The notes: generated by a model not told the origin, from the letters alone. A stretch of DNA of 64,000 nt from JAMWCX01 sp964352425 (GCA_964352425.1 CAYGRZ010000001.1:62001-126000), one strand, 5' to 3'; counted from the stretch's first letter, positions 33,829 through 41,135 are shown. A program made the numbers and translations.

Positions 33829-34271
33829 CGTTGTACGAGAAGATGGAGAGTGATATGAAGAGCGCCCTCAAGGGCGGGGAGGCGGGCAAGCTTTCGGTGC
33901 TGAGGATGCTCGTCGCGGCGATCAGGCAGTTTGAGATCGACAAGAATGTCAAGGCGCCGGCAGAGGCCGATGTCCTGCAGATACTCTCGCGCCAGATCAA
34001 GCAGCACAGGGAATCGATCGAGCAATTCAACGGCGGCAACAGGCCGGACCTGGCGATGAAAGAAGCGGCGGAGCTGAAGATACTCGAGGCGTACATGCCC
34101 GCACAGCTCGGCGAAGGCGAGCTGCTGGAGATCGTACAGGCTGCTGTCGCTGAGGCGGGCGCGGCAACGAAAGCTGACATGGGTAAGGTCATGAAACTCG
34201 TTATGGAGAAGGCACAGGGCAGGGCGGACGGGAAGACGATAAACCAGCTCGTGATGAAATTCCTGAAATGA
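33825..34271 (+). CDS. yqeY: GatB/YqeY domain protein
   Basis: 148 residues from the ATG at 33825, overlapping the def stop and preceded by AGGAGG. DMKSALKGGEAGKLSVLRMLVAAI, DVLQILSRQIKQHRESIEQF and AELKILEAYMPAQLGEGEL are standard YqeY. Related to the tail domain of tRNA amidotransferase GatB; may act on tRNA-linked processes. Confidence 0.92.
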   Translation: MTLYEKMESDMKSALKGGEAGKLSVLRMLVAAIRQFEIDKNVKAPAEADVLQILSRQIKQHRESIEQFNGGNRPDLAMKEAAELKILEAYMPAQLGEGELLEIVQAAVAEAGAATKADMGKVMKLVMEKAQGRADGKTINQLVMKFLK

Positions 34272-34304
34272 TCATGATGCCGGCCAGGTAGGGCCGTATT
34301 TTCC

Positions 34305-34333
34305 TTGATACTTCGGTAGATCTATTGTATAGT
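34305..34333 (+). promoter_or_regulatory. Sigma-70 type promoter, TTGATA-17-TATAGT
   Basis: TTGATA at 34305-34310 and TATAGT at 34328-34333, spacing 17. Start would be near 34340, placing the perfect hairpin 34336-34370 at the very 5' end of the mRNA. Confidence 0.65.
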
Positions 34334-34335
34334 AA

Positions 34336-34370
34336 ACCCCGTTAGAAAGGACGGGGCTTTCTAACGGGGT
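34336..34370 (+). promoter_or_regulatory. Perfect 14-bp hairpin at the mRNA 5' end
   Basis: ACCCCGTTAGAAAG (34336-34349) and CTTTCTAACGGGGT (34357-34370) pair without mismatch around a 7-base loop. No T-run follows, so it is not an intrinsic terminator. Its place between promoter and ribosome site suggests an mRNA-stabilising 5' stem-loop or a protein site. Confidence 0.6.
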
Positions 34371-34395
34371 AAATCAATTGCGAAAGGAGGAAAAG

Positions 34396-34737
34396 ATGAA
34401 GAAAAGGTATATAGTTTTTTTGTGCGTTGCGATCGCCGCGTGCGTAGTGTGTGCCGCAACGGCCGGCGCTGCAGAGGAGACGGCGAAGAGTTTCTGGCAG
34501 AAGCTCTTTAACTACCCTGCCAATGTGACGAAAGAGTCTGTCAATGTCATCGCGGACACAGGAAAGAAGGGGACCGAGACCGTCGTCAATGAGGTAAAGA
34601 CTATCGGGAAGGTCACCTCCGGAGACACCGACAAGGCAAAGGACCTGGTCACCGAGCCGGTAAAAGGAACGGTTGAGACCGCCAGGACGGCAGTCGAGGG
34701 AACCGCGAACGTCCCCGTTACCGCAGCAAAAGAATAA
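34396..34737 (+). CDS. Secreted small helical protein, unknown
   Basis: 113 residues from the ATG at 34396 (AAAGGAGG ahead; a TTG at 34378 is rejected). Signal peptide ending near AATAGAAEE. The mature part is a run of short Thr/Val/Lys-rich repeats (KGTETVVNEVKTIGKV, KDLVTEPVKGTVETARTAVEGTANV) predicted to be helical and amphipathic, reminiscent of LEA-like or apolipoprotein-like proteins. Has its own promoter and terminator. Confidence 0.7.
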   Translation: MKKRYIVFLCVAIAACVVCAATAGAAEETAKSFWQKLFNYPANVTKESVNVIADTGKKGTETVVNEVKTIGKVTSGDTDKAKDLVTEPVKGTVETARTAVEGTANVPVTAAKE

Positions 34738-34788
34738 GACGCCCGTTGCGAGTAAGCCACGTCAAGCGTATAGATGAATAAACGGGAG

Positions 34789-34822
34789 AAGCCATATCAT
34801 CCGAAAATAGATATGGCTTTTT
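34789..34822 (+). terminator. Rho-independent terminator
   Basis: AAGCCATATC (34789-34798) pairs with GATATGGCTT (34810-34819), followed by TTT. Ends the 34396 transcript. It lies inside the long frame that begins at 34774, which shows that this upstream start is not used by the next gene. Confidence 0.8.
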
Positions 34823-34851
34823 CTGTAGAGACTAATTATACTATTGATATC

Positions 34852-35376
34852 ATGCGATCGCGCGTTTCACTTATCCTGACGGTGATCGTCACCGCCGTCA
34901 TCACTATAGCATTGTACCGGCCGGTATCCGTTGTGGCGTTCAGGGTCGCGGAGCCGTACTACGGTTTTCCGATCAAGGCCGCCGCTACCGGCGGCAAGCT
35001 CGTCATACGTAATGACGTTCTCGGCGACGGCGATTTCGGCACCAAGCGCGGCGGCGGGCGGTCGCATGCCGGCATCGACATCCTGGCTGCCGTAGGAACG
35101 CCTGTCTTCGCTTCGAAGAGCGGCATCGCGTTCTGCGGAAACGTGCCGACGGGATACGGGCGGTATGTGATGATCTATCATCCCGACGGCACGCAGACGA
35201 TGTACGGCCATCTCTCCAACTGGGCCGTCGGGTCGACACAGCAGGTCCGCAAAGGCGAGATGATCGGATATGTGGGCAAGACCGGTAATGCCAAAAGCTT
35301 GCTTATGCAGGCGCATCTGCACTTCGAGATCAGGAAGGGCGGTGAGCCGGTCGCGCCGCAGCCATTGATGCGGTAA
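34852..35376 (+). CDS. M23-family zinc endopeptidase, membrane anchored
   Basis: 174 residues from the ATG at 34852. N-terminal signal anchor (VSLILTVIVTAVITIALYRP), then the LytM domain with intact metal ligands: SHAGIDILAAVGTPV (HxxxD), MYGHLSNW and AHLHFEIRKGG (HxH). Unlike the NlpD-like gene at 8353 this one should cut peptidoglycan cross-links. A TATACT at 34837-34842 would start transcription almost at the ATG, and no ribosome site is visible, so a leaderless mRNA is possible. Confidence 0.85.
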   Translation: MRSRVSLILTVIVTAVITIALYRPVSVVAFRVAEPYYGFPIKAAATGGKLVIRNDVLGDGDFGTKRGGGRSHAGIDILAAVGTPVFASKSGIAFCGNVPTGYGRYVMIYHPDGTQTMYGHLSNWAVGSTQQVRKGEMIGYVGKTGNAKSLLMQAHLHFEIRKGGEPVAPQPLMR

Positions 35377-35399
35377 TTCTACAAAGGGAGACAAGTCCT

Positions 35400-35537
35400 A
35401 TGAAAAAATATGCTCTTGCGGTGCTGCTGCTCGCCGTCTGTGCCGTACTGCTCGGCTGCGGCGAAACGGTATCGGGGGTCGGTAAAGACGCCAGCAGGAT
35501 GGGGCGCGGCGTCAATACGTTCTTCTTCAGGCAATAA
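35400..35537 (+). CDS. Entericidin-like small lipoprotein
   Basis: 45 residues, found by direct translation. MKKYALAVLLLAVCAVLLGC is a lipoprotein signal, followed by GETVSGVGKDASRMGRGVNTFFFRQ, which resembles the short tail of entericidin A/B lipoproteins (CNTVxGxGxD pattern). Good AAAGGGAGA ribosome site. Entericidins are small envelope lipoproteins linked to cell-lysis control in enterobacteria; the function here is not known. Confidence 0.7.
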   Translation: MKKYALAVLLLAVCAVLLGCGETVSGVGKDASRMGRGVNTFFFRQ

Positions 35538-35551
35538 TCGAGCAGGCCCTT

Positions 35552-36265
35552 ATGCCAATTCGTATACGTGAGATCGACAACATCGGGATACTTGACGTTG
35601 ACGGGCGGCTCGATATCAATTCGTCCGACATCATCGAGACCGTCGGATGGATGACCAGCACCGGCAAGGTCAACATGATCATGAACTTCGAGAATGTCGA
35701 CCTCGTCGATTCCAGCGGCCTTTCGGTGCTGGCGATAGCGTATAAGAACGTTGTGAACCATAAAGGCAGGCTGAAGTTCGCCGGTGTCCCTCCGTACGTC
35801 ATGGAGCTTTTCAAGATTGCAAAACTTGATGCCGTCTTCGAAGTCTACCCCGACGAGGAGTCGGCTTTCAGCAGCTTCCACGAAGAAGAGATAGACCATA
35901 TCCCGCTGCGGCGCAGGTTCCCGCGTCTCGACATCCATCTCAGCGTCAAATTCGTCCTCTCAAGCGACCGGAAACACCCGAAGGCTTATAAGGGGCAGGT
36001 CATTAATATCAGCGCGGCCGGTCTCTACGTATACACCCCTCACACCTTTCCGGTCAACAGCTCCTTACACATGGTCTTCAGCCTCCCGAACAGGCAGGCC
36101 GTACTGACGGCCGACGGCAAGGTATCGTGGCTCTCCGACAAGGAGATCCAGTCGCATTATTCTCCCGGCATGGGCATCGCGTTCAGCCGCCTCACGCCCG
36201 CAAAAGAGCGGGTGATCGTTGACTTTATCGATAAGAACATAAGCCACAGGACAGAGCCGGTATGA
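35552..36265 (+). CDS. STAS-PilZ fusion protein
   Basis: 237 residues. Residues 1-105 are a STAS domain of the anti-sigma-antagonist type (GILDVDGRLDINSSD, FENVDLVDSSGLSVLAIAYKN with the phosphorylatable Ser). Residues 120-230 are a PilZ domain with RRFPR and NISAAG. The fusion would let c-di-GMP influence a SpoIIAA-like partner switch; no anti-sigma kinase is nearby. The stop overlaps the channel gene by 4 bases (ATGA). Confidence 0.85.
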   Translation: MPIRIREIDNIGILDVDGRLDINSSDIIETVGWMTSTGKVNMIMNFENVDLVDSSGLSVLAIAYKNVVNHKGRLKFAGVPPYVMELFKIAKLDAVFEVYPDEESAFSSFHEEEIDHIPLRRRFPRLDIHLSVKFVLSSDRKHPKAYKGQVINISAAGLYVYTPHTFPVNSSLHMVFSLPNRQAVLTADGKVSWLSDKEIQSHYSPGMGIAFSRLTPAKERVIVDFIDKNISHRTEPV

Positions 36266-37278
36266 CACAGGTTGGGTGCGGTTTTAAAGGATGCGCGGAA
36301 CAGGCGGTAGCGCTCTCGGAATTCTGTTGGGACCACGTACGCGATAAGGATGCGTATAGCGGGACCCTCGTGAAGGCCTCCGCCGGCGGCCGGGACTTTA
36401 GCTTCTGTAACTTTAAGAAGATCATCCTGAAGAAGGCCCGGTTCGAAAAGGCCTGCATGGCAAAGGCGGACCTGTCGCAGGCGGACCTGTCCGGGACTCA
36501 TTTTTTTGACTGCACGCTCTCCGGCGCCGACCTCATTGGCGCAAACCTCTCGGACTGCGACCTCTCGCACTGCGACCTGAAGAACGTCGACCTGACAAAG
36601 GCGCACCTGGTCAAGGCGAGACTGTGGAACACCGAGCTCGCCGACGCCAACCTCACGGAATGCGACCTGTCCGGCGCGGACCTGTGGAACGCGGGCCTTT
36701 TTAATGTCAAGCTATGGCACACCGTCCTGACAGGCGCACGATCGATCACGAAGATGAGTTTTTCCAGCGGCGCCAGGATGTATGATAATCCGAAGATAAA
36801 CGAATCCGGGGCGCTATCTGCCGAGGAATCCTACAGGGACCTGAAGCAATATTTCATGAACAGCGGTATGTACAACGATGCGAGCTGGGCGTCATTCAAG
36901 GAAAAATCGATGGAGCGGGTCATCCTGAAAAAGAAGGGCGACTGGATCTATATACCGAGCCTGATCATGAACATCCTGTGCGGTTACGGCGAGAAGCCAT
37001 ACAGGATCGTCCTGTCCGCTATCGGCACGATAGCCTTATTCGCTATCCTCTATCATTCTTTCAACGCCGTCCAGGGCCCGTGCAATCCTTCATACCTGAT
37101 GAGATGGTACGACTACCTCTACTACAGCGCGATAACGTTCACGACCGTCGGATACGGCGATTTCGTGCCGAAGCCGATCGGCGCTTTCCGCCTGCTTGCC
37201 GCAGCCGAGGCGTTCTGCGGCGTGTTCGTTACCGGCCTCTTCATCTTCACGCTCGCAAGGAAATATTCTGCGAGATAA
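36262..37278 (+). CDS. Pentapeptide-repeat protein fused to a potassium-type ion channel
   Basis: 338 residues. An N-terminal Cys-containing segment (VGCGFKGCAEQAVALSEFCWDH) is followed by about 20 pentapeptide repeats (A/C-D-L-S/T-x, residues 45-150). C-terminal two-helix pore: IVLSAIGTIALFAILYHSF, then pore loop YYSAITFTTVGYGDFVP with the TTVGYGD potassium filter, then a second helix. The repeat helix probably forms a cytoplasmic sensor or docking module. Overlaps the STAS-PilZ gene, so it may be part of the same response. Confidence 0.88.
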   Translation: MTQVGCGFKGCAEQAVALSEFCWDHVRDKDAYSGTLVKASAGGRDFSFCNFKKIILKKARFEKACMAKADLSQADLSGTHFFDCTLSGADLIGANLSDCDLSHCDLKNVDLTKAHLVKARLWNTELADANLTECDLSGADLWNAGLFNVKLWHTVLTGARSITKMSFSSGARMYDNPKINESGALSAEESYRDLKQYFMNSGMYNDASWASFKEKSMERVILKKKGDWIYIPSLIMNILCGYGEKPYRIVLSAIGTIALFAILYHSFNAVQGPCNPSYLMRWYDYLYYSAITFTTVGYGDFVPKPIGAFRLLAAAEAFCGVFVTGLFIFTLARKYSAR

Positions 37279-37292
37279 ATAAAATACAAATA

Positions 37293-38264
37293 ATGGACCG
37301 CAAAAAGCTGGAAGCCGTAAAAAGGGCAAACGCCCTCCTTGGAAACTGCCTCAAAAGCTGCTCGATATGCCCGCGTACGTGCGGTGTCGACCGCACGGCA
37401 GGTAAGTCTGGCTACTGCCGCGCGGCCTTTAACTCCGTCGTGTACAGTTATTCGCCCCACCACGGCGAAGAGCCGCCGATATCAGGAACCAGGGGCTCGG
37501 GCACGATATTCTTCTCCCACTGCAATATGAAATGCGCCTATTGCCAGAATTACGACTTCAGCCAGCTCAATAAGGGTGAGGAAGTGACAACCGACAAGCT
37601 CGCGGCGATGATGCTCTCGCTGCAGAAGAGAGGATGTCATAATATCAATCTCGTCACGCCGACGCATTACGTTCCGCAGATACTTGCCTCTCTCGAGATG
37701 GCGCTTGAGGGCGGGCTCGAAATACCCATTGTCTATAATACCAGCGGCTATGACCTGGTCGAGACTATCAGGGCCCTCGATGGGGTCGTCGATATTTACC
37801 TGCCCGACATGAGATACTCGGACGATACAATGGCAGGCAAGTACTCCGATGCGGTGCGGTATGTCGAGCATAACCGGGCCTGTGTGCGCGAGATGCAGGC
37901 CCAGGTGGGGGATCTGGTAATGGACGGTACAGGCATAGCCAAGAGGGGGATCATCATCAGGCTCCTGGCGCTGCCGGGCGGTATTTCGGGCACGGAGCGG
38001 TCGCTGCGCTATATTCGTGAGCATGTCAGCCCTGGCGCTTATTTAAGCATCATGAGCCAGTACTATCCGACGTTCAAGGCGCACCAGTACACGGAGATAT
38101 CCCGCAGCATCTCCGTCGGAGAGTATAAGAATGTAGTTGACGCGGCGCATCTTTTGAGCTTAAATAAAGGTTGGATACAGGAAGCCCCCGAAGAATTTGA
38201 ACCGAGATTTTTCGGCACTAACATCAAACCCACAATAGACCGCGATGGCAAAGAAGATCAGTAA
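37293..38264 (+). CDS. PflX-like radical SAM protein (COG1313)
   Basis: 323 residues from the ATG at 37293. CSICPRTCGVDRTAGKSGYC is an extra N-terminal Cys set; the radical SAM cluster is CNMKCAYC (CxxxCxxC). Resembles pyruvate formate-lyase activating enzyme relatives of the PflX/COG1313 group; the target is unknown. NTSGYDLVE and LPDMRYSD fit this group. Overlaps the ANTAR gene by 20 bases, which could place both in one transcript. Confidence 0.85.
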   Translation: MDRKKLEAVKRANALLGNCLKSCSICPRTCGVDRTAGKSGYCRAAFNSVVYSYSPHHGEEPPISGTRGSGTIFFSHCNMKCAYCQNYDFSQLNKGEEVTTDKLAAMMLSLQKRGCHNINLVTPTHYVPQILASLEMALEGGLEIPIVYNTSGYDLVETIRALDGVVDIYLPDMRYSDDTMAGKYSDAVRYVEHNRACVREMQAQVGDLVMDGTGIAKRGIIIRLLALPGGISGTERSLRYIREHVSPGAYLSIMSQYYPTFKAHQYTEISRSISVGEYKNVVDAAHLLSLNKGWIQEAPEEFEPRFFGTNIKPTIDRDGKEDQ

Positions 38265-38958
38265 AAAAAGCTCATACGAAAAACATATAGAGGCCATATC
38301 GAAGGTCTCGCAATCGATCACGTCCAACCTCTACCTCGAAGATATCCTGAAGCTCATCGTCACCGTTACCGCGGAGATTATGGATTCAAAGATATGCTCT
38401 CTCATGCTTATAGAGCCAAAGACCGGCAGGCTCGTCCTCAAGGCAACCCAGTCGATGAGCGAAGAGTACAATAAGAAGCCGACGCTCAAGATAGGCCAGG
38501 GCATAGCCGGTAAGGTAGCTCTCGAAAATAAGCCGCTCGCCGTCTTTGACATATCGGAAGAGCCGGAGTATGTATCCAAGGATATCGCGACCAAGGTGGG
38601 CCTGCAGTCGCTTCTATCTGTGCCGCTCTCGGTCAAGGGTACGGTGATCGGCGTCCTGAATAATTATACCTCGCACCCGCATCGTTTTACCCAGTATGAG
38701 GTCGATATCATGACGACGGTGGCCAGCCAGGCCGCCATCGTCATCGAGAACGCCGAGCTTATGTTAAAAACCAAGGTCATCCAGGATGAGCTTGAATCGC
38801 GGAAAGTCGTCGAGAGGGCCAAGGGCATCATGATGCGGCAGCAGGGCATGACCGAAGAAGAGGCCTTCCGGAAGATCCAGAAGCAGAGCATGGATATGAG
38901 AAAGACTATGCGCGAGATAGCAGAGGCGATAATACTTATCGAGAACATGAAGAAGTAG
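38245..38958 (+). CDS. GAF-ANTAR RNA-binding antitermination regulator
   Basis: 237 residues. Residues 10-165 form a GAF domain (ISKVSQSITSNLYLEDILKLIV, IGQGIAGKVALENKPLAVFDI, SVPLSVKGTVIGVLNNYT). A helix links to an ANTAR domain (about 175-235): LESRKVVERAKGIMMRQQGMTEEEAFRKIQKQSMDMRKTMREIAEAI with the conserved AKG.LM and SM..R motifs. ANTAR proteins bind paired hexaloop hairpins and stop terminators from forming. The four downstream leaders at 39036, 40885, 44249 and 46035 carry such hairpins, making this the probable regulator of the nitrogen genes. The signal sensed by GAF is unknown. Confidence 0.93.
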   Translation: MAKKISKKSSYEKHIEAISKVSQSITSNLYLEDILKLIVTVTAEIMDSKICSLMLIEPKTGRLVLKATQSMSEEYNKKPTLKIGQGIAGKVALENKPLAVFDISEEPEYVSKDIATKVGLQSLLSVPLSVKGTVIGVLNNYTSHPHRFTQYEVDIMTTVASQAAIVIENAELMLKTKVIQDELESRKVVERAKGIMMRQQGMTEEEAFRKIQKQSMDMRKTMREIAEAIILIENMKK

Positions 38959-38991
38959 CCGGTTAGAATAAAAATAGCCGGCACAAGCCCA

Positions 38992-39019
38992 TTGACAATA
39001 CTGCGTTTGATGCTATGCT
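38992..39019 (+). promoter_or_regulatory. Sigma-70 type promoter of the nadE transcript, TTGACA-16-TATGCT
   Basis: TTGACA at 38992-38997 and TATGCT at 39014-39019, spacing 16. Transcription would start near 39026, ten bases before the first hexaloop hairpin. The leader to nadE is then about 175 bases. Confidence 0.65.
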
Positions 39020-39035
39020 GTATATGATAAGCTCA

Positions 39036-39051
39036 AAGACAATGATGTCTT
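39036..39051 (+). promoter_or_regulatory. Hexaloop hairpin, candidate ANTAR site (nadE leader)
   Basis: AAGAC-AATGAT-GTCTT: 5-bp stem with a six-base loop having A at 1 and G at 4. A second hexaloop hairpin (GGAC-GCAGGC-GTCC, 39142-39155) overlaps the terminator arm but has G and not A at loop position 1. Confidence 0.6.
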
Positions 39052-39086
39052 CCCGCTATGATAGCCGGAAGGCGTTTGTGTGTTTA

Positions 39087-39130
39087 TCCTTCGACAGGCT
39101 CAGGATAAACACCCTGAGCGAAGTCGAAGG
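39087..39130. repeat. CCTTCGAC/CTGAGCGAAGTCGAAGG palindrome, copy 3
   Basis: TCCTTCGACAGGCTCAGGAT followed by CCTGAGCGAAGTCGAAGG (39113-39130). Lies inside the nadE leader between the first hexaloop hairpin and the terminator. Confidence 0.7.
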
Positions 39131-39141
39131 GTGTTTTATGG

Positions 39142-39188
39142 GGACGCAGGCGTCCAGATCCCATGATGGGTATGGACGCTTTCTGTTT
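39142..39188 (+). terminator. Attenuator: exclusive hairpin plus intrinsic terminator before nadE
   Basis: Terminator arms GCGTCCA (39150-39156) and TGGACGC (39173-39179) with an inner CCCA/TGGG stem, then TTTCTGTTT. The hairpin GGAC/GTCC (39142-39155) uses the same 5' arm and would exclude the terminator. No gene ends here except the upstream GAF-ANTAR gene, whose stop is 180 bases before. Confidence 0.6.
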
Positions 39189-39202
39189 AATAGGGTGAAT
39201 CC

Positions 39203-40876
39203 ATGAAGCTCAGGTTGGCAATAGCACAGATCAATTGCACGGTAGGCGACCTTGAAGGCAACTGCAGGAAGGTTGCAGGATGCCTCGAGAGGGCCGGCGA
39301 GTTCGGTGTCGATTTGATCGCATTCCCGGAACTGGCGGTAACAGGCTACCCACCGGAGGACCTTCTGCTGAAACCGAAGTTCATCGCGGATAACATCGAC
39401 GCGCTGAGGGAGACGGCCAAGTCTGTCGGTGACATGATAGCGGTCATAGGGTTCGTGAACCGCGTAGGCAAGGATATATTCAACGCCGCAGCGATCATTC
39501 ACAAAGGCGAGGTAAAGGCGGTCTACCACAAGATGCTATTGCCGAACTACGGCGTCTTTGACGAGAACCGGTATTTCAAGCCAGGTTCAGCGCCAGGCGT
39601 GTTTAAGGCGGGCGGCATGGCATTCGGCGTCAATATATGCGAGGACATATGGCATAAGGCCGGACCGATAAAGGCTCAGGCTGCTGCCGGCGCAAGTCTT
39701 ATCCTGAACATCAACTCTTCGCCATATCACGCCGGCAAAATGAAAGAGAGGGAAGACCTGATCAAGCGCGAGGCTAAATCAAACAATGTCTTTATAGCGT
39801 ACGCGAACCTCGTAGGTGGCCAGGATGAGCTCGTATTCGACGGCCATAGCATCATCGTTGATCCGGCAGGAAAGATCATATGCCGCGGCCCGGGCTTCAA
39901 GGAAGACCTCCTCATGGTTGACCTCGATCTCCCGGCCCTCAAGACAAAACGTATAAAGAAAGCTGTCGAGATCGCAAAGAAGTTTGAACCGAGACAGAAG
40001 AGGCCGCCTCTTACAAAGAATGAGGTAAAACCGCTCGATCCCGTCGCGGAGGTATATGAGGCACTCCTCCTCGGGCTTAAAGATTATGTAACAAAGAACG
40101 GGTTCTCAAAAGTCATTATCGGGATATCCGGCGGCATAGATTCTTCGCTCGTCGCCGTGCTTGCGGCCGACGCGCTCGGCAAAGAAAATGTCACCGGCGT
40201 ATTCCTGCCGACGCGGTATTCGTCGGAAGAGTCGGGACGCGACGCAAGCGCTCTTGCGTCCAACCTTGGGATCAAGTATATAGAGATGTCTGTCGACCAG
40301 ATCTACAAGTTGTACCTGATGGCGTTCGAGACCCAGTTCGTCGGGCTCGGCAGGGATATCACCGAGGAGAATATACAGGCGCGCATACGCGGCAACATGC
40401 TGATGGCATTTTCCAACAAGTTTGGGTGGCTCGTCCTGACAACAGGCAATAAGTCCGAGATGAGCACCGGCTACGCGACGCTGTATGGCGACATGGCAGG
40501 GGGGCTGGCGGTCATAAAGGACGTGCCAAAGACGCTCGTCTACAAGCTTGCGAAATACAGAAATACGCTCGGGAAGGTGATCCCGGATGCCGTCTTTACA
40601 AAAGAACCCACGGCAGAGCTCAGGCCCGACCAGAAAGACAGGGATACGCTTCCCGCCTATGATGTGCTCGACCCGATCATTAAAGCGTACGTCGAGGAGG
40701 ATAAAAGCCCCGGCGAGATCGCTTCGGCCGGCTTTGACAGGGAGATTGTTGCGCGGGTCATTCGGATGGTGGATTCGAGCGAGTATAAGCGCAGGCAATC
40801 GCCGCCGGGCATCAAGATCACGCCCAAGGCGTTCGGCAAGGACAGGAGGATGCCGATAACGAACAGGTATAAATAG
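39203..40876 (+). CDS. nadE: Glutamine-dependent NAD+ synthetase
   Basis: 557 residues. N-terminal nitrilase-type glutaminase (about 1-250): Glu in FPELAVTGYPPEDLL, Lys in HKMLLPNYGVFDE, catalytic Cys in FGVNICEDIWHKAG. C-terminal synthetase (about 290-557): IIGISGGIDSSLVAVLAADALG is the ATP-pyrophosphatase loop, and LPTRYSSEESGRDA and TTGNKSEMSTGYATLYGDMAGG bind substrate. Adds ammonia from glutamine to nicotinate adenine dinucleotide. Its demand for glutamine explains why a nitrogen-linked attenuator may control it. Confidence 0.96.
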   Translation: MKLRLAIAQINCTVGDLEGNCRKVAGCLERAGEFGVDLIAFPELAVTGYPPEDLLLKPKFIADNIDALRETAKSVGDMIAVIGFVNRVGKDIFNAAAIIHKGEVKAVYHKMLLPNYGVFDENRYFKPGSAPGVFKAGGMAFGVNICEDIWHKAGPIKAQAAAGASLILNINSSPYHAGKMKEREDLIKREAKSNNVFIAYANLVGGQDELVFDGHSIIVDPAGKIICRGPGFKEDLLMVDLDLPALKTKRIKKAVEIAKKFEPRQKRPPLTKNEVKPLDPVAEVYEALLLGLKDYVTKNGFSKVIIGISGGIDSSLVAVLAADALGKENVTGVFLPTRYSSEESGRDASALASNLGIKYIEMSVDQIYKLYLMAFETQFVGLGRDITEENIQARIRGNMLMAFSNKFGWLVLTTGNKSEMSTGYATLYGDMAGGLAVIKDVPKTLVYKLAKYRNTLGKVIPDAVFTKEPTAELRPDQKDRDTLPAYDVLDPIIKAYVEEDKSPGEIASAGFDREIVARVIRMVDSSEYKRRQSPPGIKITPKAFGKDRRMPITNRYK

Positions 40877-40884
40877 TAGTACCG

Positions 40885-40932
40885 TATCTCAACGCTGAGA
40901 TAGGATCCCAAAGAGCAAAGATGCCCTTTTGG
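40885..40932 (+). promoter_or_regulatory. Paired hexaloop hairpins, candidate ANTAR site (sigma-factor leader)
   Basis: Hairpin 1: TATCTC-AACGCT-GAGATA (40885-40902), perfect 6-bp stem. Hairpin 2: loop AAAGAT at 40917-40922 with arms 40908-40916 and 40923-40932 (one mismatch, one bulge). Both loops have A at 1 and G at 4 and the linker is five bases. The 3' arm of hairpin 2 is the 5' arm of the terminator at 40923. This is the cleanest match to the known ANTAR-target layout in the window. Confidence 0.75.
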
Positions 40933-40964
40933 CGCATAGAAACGCGCAAAAGGGCTTTTTATTT
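40923..40964 (+). terminator. Intrinsic terminator/attenuator before the sigma-factor gene
   Basis: GCCCTTTTGGCGC (40923-40935) pairs with GCGC plus AAAAGGGC (40944-40955) with one unpaired base, followed by TTTTTATTT. It sits 47 bases after nadE and 172 before the sigma-factor start, so it could end the nadE transcript or attenuate readthrough. Confidence 0.8.
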
Positions 40965-40966
40965 GA

Positions 40967-41116
40967 GCACATGACTTATGGAGCCGAAGGCGACATAAGT
41001 CATGTGTGCGAAAAAAATCCGCCGACTAGTCCTCCGAAGCCAAGCCTGACCAAAGACATTCACAGGCGAAGGAGGAAGCCAATCTTGACAAGAACCATGC
41101 AACGGCGAAGGCGGAT
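40967..41116 (+). repeat. Dispersed repeat with covarying hairpin, copy in sigma-factor leader
   Basis: Hairpin GCACATGACTTATG / CATAAGTCATGTG (40967-41009), then ATCCGCCGACTAGTCCTCCG (41017-41036), a variable middle, AAGCCAATCTTGAC and GGCGAAGGCGGAT. The same order recurs at 46185-46330. Confidence 0.75.
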
Positions 41117-41135
41117 GAAGAAGGTGGTGGTCACG

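Noticed and set aside
40929..41135. Long N-terminal extension of the sigma factor
   Set aside because: It runs through the terminator T-run and a repeat element; the encoded RRRR-rich sequence is a by-product of the repeat.
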